The translations under genes and the position numbers were made by a program. The notes below the pieces were generated by a model that saw nothing but the letters and a program-made list of their open reading frames with translations, made no database searches and was not told where the DNA came from. DNA of 41,828 nt, from positions 1-41,828 of the forward strand of contig JAAEPW010001155.1 of NCBI GenBank assembly GCA_024232355.1. The letters are read 5' to 3'. This DNA is from Chloroflexota bacterium. GTDB taxonomy: Bacteria; Chloroflexota; Anaerolineae; B4-G1. Position 1 is the stretch's first letter. Every line of letters starts with the position of its first letter. Positions 34,607 through 41,828 of the stretch are shown here, one piece after another.

Positions 34607-35314
34607 ATGAAGAATGAACAATGGGGAAATGGCGAGTCGTTGATTAATTTGCGGCAGGTTGTGAAAAGGTACGAGGGCCTGGCGGGGGATGTGGTGGCGC
34701 TCAAGGGGATTGATCTGAGGGTCCGGCGGGGGGAGTTTGTGGTTGTTACCGGCAAGTCGGGCAGCGGCAAGACGACGTTGGTCAACATGATCACCGGCCT
34801 CGACCGGTCCACGGCGGGCGAGATATGGGTGGACGGCACCCCGGTGCACAAGCTGGGTGTGGAAAAGGCGGCCCGGTGGCGCGGACAGACGGTGGGCGTC
34901 GTCTTTCAGTCTTTTGAACTCTTGCCCACCCTATCGGTGCTGCGCAACGTGATGCTGCCGATGGATTTTGCCCGCAGATACTCGATCCGGCAGCGACGGG
35001 AGCGCGCGATGCACCTGTTGGAGCAGGTCGGGATCGCCGAACACGCCCACAAGCCGCCCACGGCTGTCTCTGGCGGGCAGCAGCAGCGTGTGGCTATTGC
35101 CCGCGCGATGGCGAACGATCCGCCCATCCTGATCGCCGACGAGCCCACGGGCAGCCTCGACTCGGCGACGGCAAGCGCGGTGCTGCGAGTGTTCGAAAGC
35201 CTGGTGGAGCAAGGTAAAACCATCGTGCTGGTAACGCACGACAAAGACATCGTCAAACGGGCCACGCACGCCATCGCGTTGGCTGACGGAGAGATTGTGG
35301 GGAGACATCAATGA
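34607..35314 (+). CDS. ABC transporter ATP-binding protein, MacB/LolD type (cluster B, intact)
   Basis: ATPase of 235 aa with every motif: Walker [21 protein letters not shown], signature SGGQQQR (preceded by Val), Walker [13 protein letters not shown] and VLVTHD. It starts only 19 nt after the broken copy, in an AATGAA-rich stretch without a clear ribosome-binding site, so translation may depend on reinitiation from the upstream gene; the exact start among close ATG codons is uncertain. Its stop overlaps the permease start by 4 bp, so it is the working partner of that permease. It differs from the cluster A ATPase (FQSFELL for FQFFQLL), indicating an older duplication. Confidence 0.93.
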   Translation: MKNEQWGNGESLINLRQVVKRYEGLAGDVVALKGIDLRVRRGEFVVVTGKSGSGKTTLVNMITGLDRSTAGEIWVDGTPVHKLGVEKAARWRGQTVGVVFQSFELLPTLSVLRNVMLPMDFARRYSIRQRRERAMHLLEQVGIAEHAHKPPTAVSGGQQQRVAIARAMANDPPILIADEPTGSLDSATASAVLRVFESLVEQGKTIVLVTHDKDIVKRATHAIALADGEIVGRHQ

Positions 35315-37731
35315 TTGGTTCACGCTGGTACAAAATACTTAACGATCTATGGGGAAGCAAAGTCCGCACGGTTTTGATCGTGCTGTCTATCGCCGTGGGG
35401 TTGTTCGCCGTCGGCACCATCGTCAGTTCGCAGACGATCCTCTCGACCGAGATGGACAAGAGCTATGCGGCCATCAACCCGTCCAGCGGCACAGTCCGCA
35501 CCCTCGAAGTGTTTGACGAGGGCTTTGTGCAGTCGGTGCAAGGGATGAAAGAGATAAAAGACGCGGACGCCCGGCGGACGATCAACGCCCGCATCCAGAT
35601 CGGTCCGGGCAAGTGGGAAAACCTGATCATTTTCGCCATCGAGGATTACGACAATATGCGGGTCAACAGAATATGGCCCCACAGCGGCGCGTGGCCGCCG
35701 CCGGAGCGGGAGATATTGGTCGAGCGGGCCGCCATCGACCTGCTCAACGCGCAAGAGGGAGACGTCATACTGATCGAGACGCCCGACGAGAAAAAGCGCC
35801 ACCTGCGCATCGCGGGCCTGACCCACGATATGGCCCAGTTACCGGCCCACATCGACGGCACGCCCTATGCCTACATCTCTTTAGACACGCTCGAATGGTT
35901 CGGCGAGCCGTACGGGTTTAACGAGTTGCACGTCGTGGTCCAAGAGCCAGATGGCGCAGACGCAAACATCAAGGATTACGCACAGAACATTGTGAACGAG
36001 GTCAAGAACAAGGCCGAGCGGGGTGGTCTGACGATCCCGATGAGCATGACGGCTGAGCCAGGAGAAGTCCCCCTCGACGACATGCTGCAAGCGGTTCTGA
36101 TGCTGATGGCCGTGCTGGGCGTCATGTCGCTCTTTTTGAGCGCGTTCCTGATCGTCAACACTGTTTCAGCACTGCTGACGCAGCAAAAGCGGCAGATCGG
36201 CGTGATGAAGGCCGTCGGCGCGCGCACTGGGCAAACCATCGGCATGTACCTGGTGATGGTCATAATCTATGGCCTGATCGCGCTGGCTATCGCCGTGCCG
36301 CTGAGCATCACCGGCTCGCGAGAACTGTGTCACTTTATGGCCGCCATGTTCAACTTTGACCTCGCCACGCTCCAGGTGCCACGGCACGCGGTTGTCATTC
36401 AGGTCGTGGTCGGCCTGTTGGTTCCGGTGCTGGCATCGCTCTATCCCTTTCTCGCCAACCTGCGCGTCACCGCGGCAGAAGCGATGAGCGTCTACAGGAT
36501 GAGCAGGGGGCGGTTCGGGGTTGGTTTGATCGACCGCTTGATCGCCGGATCGAATCTGTGGTTTGCCCGCCGCATCTTGATGCGACCGTGGCTGTTGTCG
36601 CTGCGCAACACCTTTCGGAGCAAGGGACGGCTGGTGCTGACCCTCATCACCCTGACCCTGGCCGGAGCCACCTTTGTCAGCGTGTTCAGCGTGCGAGACT
36701 CGTTGCTCAGTACCCTGGATGACATGCTAACGCTATGGAGTAATTTTGACGCGGTGGTCTCTCTAAAACGCCCGTATCGGATCGAAAAAATCGAACGCGA
36801 AGCACAACGCGTACCCGGCGTCACCCAAACAGACACCTGGGCGCAACTTCCGGCCCGCCGCGTGCGCCCGAACGGAGACGAAAGTGGCACCATTTATCTG
36901 TTCGCGCCTCGCGCCGATTCCGGCCTCGTCAGTTCGCCGGTGATCGTGCAGGGGCGCTGGCTGCTGCCCGAGGACGATAACGCGGTGGTCCTCAGCACCT
37001 TGATGCTCAAAGAGGAAGGCGACATCGCGCTGGGCGACGAGATCGTGCTCAAAATCGAGGGGCGCGAAAAACCCTATCGCGTCGTCGGAACGTGTGTGGG
37101 GCTGATGATACCTATGGCTTATATAAACTATCCATACGTCGCTCACACAACAGGCAGTGTGGGGCAGACGAGCACGGTGTTGGTAAAGACCGAGCATCAA
37201 GACCCGGCAGCCGTGGCCGAAACACTGACGACGCTGGAAACCCACTTTGACGACATTGGCCTGCGCGTTGATTCTATGATGACGTTCACCAAAGAACGGT
37301 CCGAGGCCGAGGCGAACTTTGACATCATTGTCGTCCTTTTGTTCATCATGTCCATCCTGCTCACCATCGTGGGTGGACTGGGATTGATGGGGACGATGAG
37401 CATCAACGTCCTCGAACGCACCCGCGAGATCGGCATACTGCGTGCCATCGGAGCGCCGAACAACGGCGTGGCACAGGTCTTTATTATGGAGAGCGTCTTT
37501 ATCGGCGTGATGAGCTGGTTGGCGGGGTCTGCGCTGGCGTTTCCGATGGGCAAGTCGCTCAGCGATGCCGTGGGGAACATTGTGATGGGGACGGCGCTAT
37601 CGTTTTCGTTTTCGACGACTGGAGTCTGGCTGTGGCTCGTCGTTGTGGTCGTCCTGAGCGCCCTGGCGAGCTTTGTGCCAGCGCGGAACGCCTCGCGGCT
37701 GACCGTGCGAGAAGTGTTGGCGTATGAATAG
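35311..37731 (+). CDS. ABC transporter permease with two FtsX domains (cluster B)
   Basis: Membrane subunit of 806 aa with the same two-unit layout as the cluster A permease: TM1 near 15-40 ([21 protein letters not shown]), an outer domain, a three-helix FtsX core around 255-400 with [11 protein letters not shown], a second start ([21 protein letters not shown]), a second outer domain, and a final core with [11 protein letters not shown] and [15 protein letters not shown]. The C-terminus ends VREVLAYE, like VRESLAYE in cluster A, so the two are clear paralogues. It overlaps the ATPase gene by 4 bp and is 40 nt upstream of the first adaptor. Its substrate is unknown. Confidence 0.93.
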   Translation: MIGSRWYKILNDLWGSKVRTVLIVLSIAVGLFAVGTIVSSQTILSTEMDKSYAAINPSSGTVRTLEVFDEGFVQSVQGMKEIKDADARRTINARIQIGPGKWENLIIFAIEDYDNMRVNRIWPHSGAWPPPEREILVERAAIDLLNAQEGDVILIETPDEKKRHLRIAGLTHDMAQLPAHIDGTPYAYISLDTLEWFGEPYGFNELHVVVQEPDGADANIKDYAQNIVNEVKNKAERGGLTIPMSMTAEPGEVPLDDMLQAVLMLMAVLGVMSLFLSAFLIVNTVSALLTQQKRQIGVMKAVGARTGQTIGMYLVMVIIYGLIALAIAVPLSITGSRELCHFMAAMFNFDLATLQVPRHAVVIQVVVGLLVPVLASLYPFLANLRVTAAEAMSVYRMSRGRFGVGLIDRLIAGSNLWFARRILMRPWLLSLRNTFRSKGRLVLTLITLTLAGATFVSVFSVRDSLLSTLDDMLTLWSNFDAVVSLKRPYRIEKIEREAQRVPGVTQTDTWAQLPARRVRPNGDESGTIYLFAPRADSGLVSSPVIVQGRWLLPEDDNAVVLSTLMLKEEGDIALGDEIVLKIEGREKPYRVVGTCVGLMIPMAYINYPYVAHTTGSVGQTSTVLVKTEHQDPAAVAETLTTLETHFDDIGLRVDSMMTFTKERSEAEANFDIIVVLLFIMSILLTIVGGLGLMGTMSINVLERTREIGILRAIGAPNNGVAQVFIMESVFIGVMSWLAGSALAFPMGKSLSDAVGNIVMGTALSFSFSTTGVWLWLVVVVVLSALASFVPARNASRLTVREVLAYE

Positions 37732-37770
37732 TGATAGGCAACCTTTGGTTGCACCGAATGGGAGATAGAT

Positions 37771-38994
37771 ATGCAAACTCGAAATGGGTTATTGATATTG
37801 ATGATCGCGGGATTGTTGGCCGGGTGCGCTGCACCGACTGCAACGGCCGAGTCTGAGCTTGAGGAGGCACTGCGTACCCCGGTTCGGGAGGACGCAGGAG
37901 TGGTGACCGCCGAGGCGAGCATCGTGCCGGCGCGGTGGAGCGAGCTGCGCATTGCCAACGGCGGCGAGGTCATCGAGGTGCTGGTGTCGGAAGGCGACAT
38001 GGTCGGTGAGGACGATCTGTTAGCGCGTTTCGACCCCACCGACGCCGAACTGGCTGTGCAAGCGGCGGAGGCCAGGCTGGCCCTGGCCGAGGTGCAACTG
38101 GCGCAGGTGAAGGCCGGGGTGCGGACAGAGCGGATCGACGTGATCGAGGCACAGTTGATCGTCGCGCAGACTATGATCTCTCGGACGTTGGCTCAACAAT
38201 GGTTGCTCACTGCCGGAGCGATGGACGTACAGATCGCCACCGCGCAGTCGAGCGTGGCGTCGGCCCAGGCGCAGCAGCGGCAAGCGCTGAACCTGCACGA
38301 CCGAACACTGGAATGCTTTGACGTCAACCTGCCGGATGGCAGCGAGCGCACGATCTGCCCGGCGTTGGGGCAGCCAGAGGAGCAGAGCCGTTTCGCGATG
38401 CACGCCGCCGACGCAGCCCTGGTCGCAGCGCAGGCGCAGTTGGATGCCGCGCAGTATGGGGCCACGACGCAGCTCCGGGTGGCGCAGGCGGGCGTGCAGT
38501 CAGCCTCGGCGCAACGGGACGCCCTCCAAGCCCGGCTGGAGCTGCTCAAGGCAGGCAGTACACCGGAACAGATTGCCGCCGTCGAGGCTCGGGTCGCGCA
38601 GGCCGAGGCATCCCTGGCGGCAGCGCAAGCGGCCCTGGGACGCACCGAGATTCGCGCACCTTTTGATGGGGTCGTGACGCAAGTTACCATACAGGCTGGT
38701 GACACCGCCGTGCCGGGCCAAGTGATCGTCGTGCTGGCAGCGTTGGACCGGCTCCAAGCGCGCACCACCGACTTGATGGAATTGGACGTGGCGCGGGTAG
38801 CTGAAGGACAAACCGTATTGGTGACGGTGGATGCGCTGCCCGAGCTAAAGTTACGGGGATACGTCGCCCGCATCGAGGAACAAGGCGTGGATTACCGGGG
38901 CGACGTGACTTATCCTGTCTTTGTCGAGTTGGATGAAGAGACATCAGGTCTGCGCTGGGGGATGACGGCGATGGTAGAGATTCAGGTCGAGTAG
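37771..38994 (+). CDS. HlyD/MacA-like adaptor lipoprotein (cluster B, first)
   Basis: Adaptor of 407 aa. The signal ends in LLAGC, with Cys19 as likely lipidation site. The lipoyl-like halves are VIEVLVSEGDMVGEDDLLARFD near 70-90 and RTEIRAPFDGVVTQVTIQAGDTAVPGQVIVVLA near 290-322, separated by a long Ala/Gln-rich helical hairpin. The end has RWGMTAMVEIQVE, as in the other adaptors. The hairpin holds an insert with two Cys (ECFDVNLPDGSERTICP, near 185-195) not seen in the cluster A adaptor; they might form a disulfide outside the cell. GGGAG precedes the ATG. It is followed 26 nt later by a second adaptor gene. Confidence 0.92.
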   Translation: MQTRNGLLILMIAGLLAGCAAPTATAESELEEALRTPVREDAGVVTAEASIVPARWSELRIANGGEVIEVLVSEGDMVGEDDLLARFDPTDAELAVQAAEARLALAEVQLAQVKAGVRTERIDVIEAQLIVAQTMISRTLAQQWLLTAGAMDVQIATAQSSVASAQAQQRQALNLHDRTLECFDVNLPDGSERTICPALGQPEEQSRFAMHAADAALVAAQAQLDAAQYGATTQLRVAQAGVQSASAQRDALQARLELLKAGSTPEQIAAVEARVAQAEASLAAAQAALGRTEIRAPFDGVVTQVTIQAGDTAVPGQVIVVLAALDRLQARTTDLMELDVARVAEGQTVLVTVDALPELKLRGYVARIEEQGVDYRGDVTYPVFVELDEETSGLRWGMTAMVEIQVE

Positions 38995-39020
38995 CCGCAG
39001 ACCCGAAAAGGAGAGCAAGA

Positions 39021-40205
39021 ATGACAAAAATGAAACAATGGATGATGGTCTTGGTCGTGGGATCGCTGTTGATCTCTGGATGTGCCGGAGGGGCGGCTGA
39101 GACTGTATCGGAAGAGATGGAACCGGTGAACTCGCAAGAGATCGCGGATGGGATAATCGCCAAAGCCGTTATCGAGCCGGAGCGGTGGAGCGAGTTGCGC
39201 TTTATGGGCGGCGGCACGGTCGTGGAGGTGCTGGTAGCAGAAGGAGACGAGGTCACGGCGGGCGATGTGCTTGTGCGGCTCGACCCCACCGACGCGGTGC
39301 TGGCCGTGCAGGAAGCGGAATCGGCGTTGGCCGAGGTGCAGGCGCAATTGGCGCAGGTGATGGCCGAGCCGCGCCCGGAGGAGATCACCGAGATCGAGGC
39401 GCAACTGGAGGCCGTGCGTGCTGCGCTCTCTCAGACGATGGCCCAGCGGGACGAGCTTGCCGGTGGAGCCATCGAGGCCGACATCGCCGCAGCACAGGCT
39501 GGGTTGAGGGCTGCCCAAGCGGAGCAGTTGGTAGCACGGGATGCACACGACGACGTCCACGATCAGTCGAATGATCGACGGGAGAAAGAAAACGCCGATT
39601 ACGCCCTCTACGCCGCCAACGAAGCATTGGCCGCCGCACAAGCGATATTGGAATCCCAGCAAAACATGGCAAATGCTCGATTGCACGATGCAGCGACCCA
39701 AGTGAAATATGCCTCGGCTCAAGAGAATGTCTCCCTGGCCGAGTTAGCATTGCTCCATGCCAGACCTACGCCGGAAGAGATCGCTGTAAGCGAGGCATTG
39801 GTACATCAAGCCGAGGCTGCGTTAGCGATGGCCCAAGCCGCACTGGAACGAACCGAGCTACGCGCACCCTTTGCCGGGACCGTCACCGGCATCCACACAG
39901 ACGTCGGGGAGATGGCAGCGCCGGGGCAAGTGGTCGTTGTGCTGGCGACGGTGGACCACCTCCAGGCCCGCACCGTCGACCTGACCGAGTTGGATGTGGC
40001 GCAGATCGCCGAGGGATATCCGGTGGTGATGACGGTGGACGCGCTGTCAGAGTTGGCGCTGACCGGTTCGGTGCGCGAGATCGCCCTGCAAGCCGCCGAT
40101 TATCGAGGTGACGTGGTCTATGCTGTCGCCATCGAGTTGGACGATGTATCTGACACGCCACTGCGTTGGGGGATGACGGCGATGGTCAAGATTGAATTAG
40201 ACTGA
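39021..40205 (+). CDS. HlyD/MacA-like adaptor lipoprotein (cluster B, second)
   Basis: Adaptor of 394 aa with signal ending in LLISGC (Cys21). It has the same plan as its neighbours: lipoyl-like half VVEVLVAEGDEVTAGDVLVRLD near 68-89, helical hairpin with ALA/QAE repeats, returning half RTELRAPFAGTVTGIHTDVGEMAAPGQVVVVLA, and RWGMTAMVKIELD at the end. It is closer in wording to the cluster A adaptor (RTVDLTELDVAQIAEG, LQAADYRGDVVYAV) than to its immediate neighbour, so the pair may not be a simple local duplication. GGAG precedes the ATG. Two adaptors for one permease could form a mixed hexameric ring, or one may serve another transporter. Confidence 0.92.
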   Translation: MTKMKQWMMVLVVGSLLISGCAGGAAETVSEEMEPVNSQEIADGIIAKAVIEPERWSELRFMGGGTVVEVLVAEGDEVTAGDVLVRLDPTDAVLAVQEAESALAEVQAQLAQVMAEPRPEEITEIEAQLEAVRAALSQTMAQRDELAGGAIEADIAAAQAGLRAAQAEQLVARDAHDDVHDQSNDRREKENADYALYAANEALAAAQAILESQQNMANARLHDAATQVKYASAQENVSLAELALLHARPTPEEIAVSEALVHQAEAALAMAQAALERTELRAPFAGTVTGIHTDVGEMAAPGQVVVVLATVDHLQARTVDLTELDVAQIAEGYPVVMTVDALSELALTGSVREIALQAADYRGDVVYAVAIELDDVSDTPLRWGMTAMVKIELD

Positions 40206-40231
40206 GCTTTGCAGCGCTCGTTTGTTTACAA

Positions 40232-40264
40232 AAACCCGAAGAGTCTCATAGACCCTTCGGGTTT
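40232..40264. terminator. bidirectional terminator between convergent genes
   Basis: AAACCCGAAG (40232-40241) pairs exactly with CTTCGGGTTT (40255-40264), with A-rich sequence before and a T-run within the stem end after it. The 10-bp stem lies between the second adaptor (+) and the calcium-repeat gene (-) and can act on both strands. Confidence 0.85.
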
Positions 40265-40286
40265 CAAGTTGTAGCCTATCTGTCGA

Positions 40287-41828
40287 TCAGTCGTTCCGCA
40301 CTACCAACGGCAAAAAGATGAATTTATCTTCCACTGCTTCCTCCTCGACAGTGATGGTGGCAGTAGCGACGTTGGAGTCGTTACCAGCGCCGTCGTTGGC
40401 ATGGTAGCTAAAGCTGACTGTGCCACTAAAACCGACAGTCGGCGTGTAGATGAAGGAACCGTCGGCGCTCAGGTTCAACGAGCCGTTGACCGGGCCGGTA
40501 TCCAGCACTGCCGTGAGCGGGTCGTTGTCTCCGTCTGTGTCGTTGCTCAACACGCCCGGCACGGGAACTGTCAGCACCGTGGCTACAGTGGTGGTGTAGG
40601 TGTCGTCCACGGCCACCGGTGGCGTATTCGGCACTTGGCCCACTGTCAGCACAAAGGTGTCATAGGCAGTGTCCTCGCCATCGTCCACGGTAACAGTGAT
40701 AGTCGTCGTACCTGTCACCCCATCTGTAGGTGTGATGGTGATGGTGCGCGTTATCCCGCTGCCGCCAAAGCTGATACCACCGCCCAGCATTAAGGTGCCG
40801 GTCAACTCGCCGTTCACCAATGCCAAGTTGGATGATTTGGCGTACAACCACAAGCTGTCTAGTACGTCGTCTGTGTCACTGATAGTAAAGGTGACACTAA
40901 TAGGCGTGCTAATGGCGGTGGATTGATTAGTAATGTTCGAGATGGTAGGGTTGTCGTTGGCGTCCAAGTAGTCTGGAATGCCATCGCCATCACTGTCGGT
41001 AGCGGGTACCAACGGCGTGCCGCTGTTGTCCGGATCCACCACGTCGGGCAGACCATCGCCGTCGGTGTCGGTCTGGTCATCGATCACTCCATCGTTGTTC
41101 CCGTCCAACGCGCCGCCGCCTGCCTCGTCGATGTCGTCGATCCCATCGCCGTCTGCGTCGGTATCCAGGTAGTCGGGCATTCCGTCCCCGTCAGTGTCGG
41201 CAGGGTTCACCGGTGTGCCGCCGTTGTCGAAATCGACCACGTCGGGCAGACCGTCGCCATCGGTGTCCGTTTGGTCATCGATCACCCCGTCGTTGTCTGC
41301 GTCCAGGTCGCCGTTCCCCGTCTCGTCCACGTCGGGAATGCCGTCTCCGTCACTGTCCAGGTCCAGATAGTCTGGCACTCCGTCCCCGTCGCTGTCGTTG
41401 GTCCCCTCGATGCTGTCGGGAATGCCATCACCATCGCTGTCCAAGTCCAGATAGTCTGGTACTCCGTCGTCGTCACTGTCGTTGATGTTCGACTCTCGGT
41501 AGTCGGGTATTCCATCGCCGTCACTGTCGGGGGCAGGCACCAACAGTGTGCCGCTGTTGTCCGGATCCACCACGTCGGGCAGACCGTCGCCGTCGCTGTC
41601 GGTCTGGTCGTCGACCACCCCATCGTTGTTCCCGTCCAGCGCGCCGCCGCCCGCCTCGTCGATATCATCCACGCCATCCCCGTCCGCGTCGGTATCCAGA
41701 TAGTCGGGTATTCCATCCCCGTCGGTATCGGCCGGGTTCACCGGCGTGCCGCCGTTTTTAGAATCGACCACGTCGGGCAGCCCGTCGCCATCTGTGTCCC
41801 TTTGGTCCTCGATCACCCCGTCCTTTTC
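40287..41828 (-). CDS. partial surface protein with thrombospondin type 3-like calcium repeats and cadherin-like domain
   Basis: The C-terminal 513 or so codons of an exported protein whose start is beyond the window. From the open edge come many D-x-D-G-D-G-hydrophobic-P-D units (DTDGDGLPDVVD, DSDGDGIPDYLD and similar), the calcium-binding pattern of thrombospondin type 3/TSP3 repeats, in a larger period of about 68 residues. An Ig-like region follows (DNPTISNITNQSTA to VDDGEDTAYDTFVLTVGQ), then a cadherin/VCBS-like domain starting NTPPVAVDDTY and ending in SYHANDGAGNDSNVATATITV. The last residues are EDKFIFLPLVVRND. Calcium-stabilised stalks of this kind carry domains away from the cell. 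The left part, nearest the edge, has odd substitutions relative to the internal repeats. Confidence 0.9.
   Translation of the reverse strand, partial: EKDGVIEDQRDTDGDGLPDVVDSKNGGTPVNPADTDGDGIPDYLDTDADGDGVDDIDEAGGGALDGNNDGVVDDQTDSDGDGLPDVVDPDNSGTLLVPAPDSDGDGIPDYRESNINDSDDDGVPDYLDLDSDGDGIPDSIEGTNDSDGDGVPDYLDLDSDGDGIPDVDETGNGDLDADNDGVIDDQTDTDGDGLPDVVDFDNGGTPVNPADTDGDGMPDYLDTDADGDGIDDIDEAGGGALDGNNDGVIDDQTDTDGDGLPDVVDPDNSGTPLVPATDSDGDGIPDYLDANDNPTISNITNQSTAISTPISVTFTISDTDDVLDSLWLYAKSSNLALVNGELTGTLMLGGGISFGGSGITRTITITPTDGVTGTTTITVTVDDGEDTAYDTFVLTVGQVPNTPPVAVDDTYTTTVATVLTVPVPGVLSNDTDGDNDPLTAVLDTGPVNGSLNLSADGSFIYTPTVGFSGTVSFSYHANDGAGNDSNVATATITVEEEAVEDKFIFLPLVVRND

Noticed and set aside
37197..38039. 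280-codon minus-strand frame spanning permease end and adaptor start
   Set aside because: Ser/Arg/Thr-rich shadow of two genes on the other strand.
38193..38873. Ala/Ser/Cys-rich 226-codon minus-strand frame opposite the adaptor
   Set aside because: Composition mirrors the Ala/Gln repeats of the coding strand; no start signal or family.
40978..41761. Regularly spaced repeats that might be taken for a CRISPR array
   Set aside because: They are in-frame codons for D-G-D-G calcium repeats with no unique spacers.

Overview
The window looks like chromosomal DNA from a Chloroflexota bacterium, probably Anaerolineae-like. This rests on gene content: a Ser/Thr kinase fused to an AAA and TPR module, a MalT-like LuxR regulator, FtsX-type ABC exporters with lipoprotein adaptors, and a calcium-repeat surface protein ending in the short tail FLPLVVRND. 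There are many hairpin repeats. No rRNA, tRNA, CRISPR array or intact insertion sequence was seen, and the taxonomy is an inference.

1-4.7 kb: an alpha/beta hydrolase (-), a creatininase-family amidohydrolase (+) and a minus-strand catabolic operon of HpaI-type aldolase, atypical SDR and FAD oxidoreductase. A 65-bp inverted-repeat element sits where the creatininase and the oxidoreductase converge. 4.7-9.8 kb: a minus-strand redox cluster with a zinc-ribbon membrane protein, a flavodoxin/ferredoxin fusion (EFR1 type), a PNPOx-like flavoprotein, a radical SAM/SPASM enzyme, a Tat-type lipoprotein with four X-Tyr-Gly repeats, and a hemerythrin. The radical SAM enzyme and the XYG-repeat lipoprotein form the most interesting system here: they overlap, and the motif matches the substrate signature of radical SAM spliceases.

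9.8-18.4 kb: mostly small maintenance genes on the minus strand (two DinB-fold proteins, DUF4438, Ogt, RidA, VanZ-like, a phosphotransferase), plus a hybrid histidine kinase with a LacI-type sensor domain beside a HEAT-repeat lipoprotein.

18.6-25.1 kb and 33.9-40.2 kb hold two paralogous export clusters (ATPase, two-domain FtsX permease, HlyD-like adaptor). The first also has a membrane protein and a DUF2807 protein, and two of its units share a promoter-like 41-bp block. The second has a frameshifted ATPase beside an intact one, and two adaptors. Between them lie a 1183-aa Ser/Thr kinase-AAA-TPR protein, a LuxR regulator broken by two frameshifts, a membrane protein and a 73-aa protein in a repeat-rich region with a possible structured RNA. 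The window ends inside the tandem calcium repeats of a partial surface protein.
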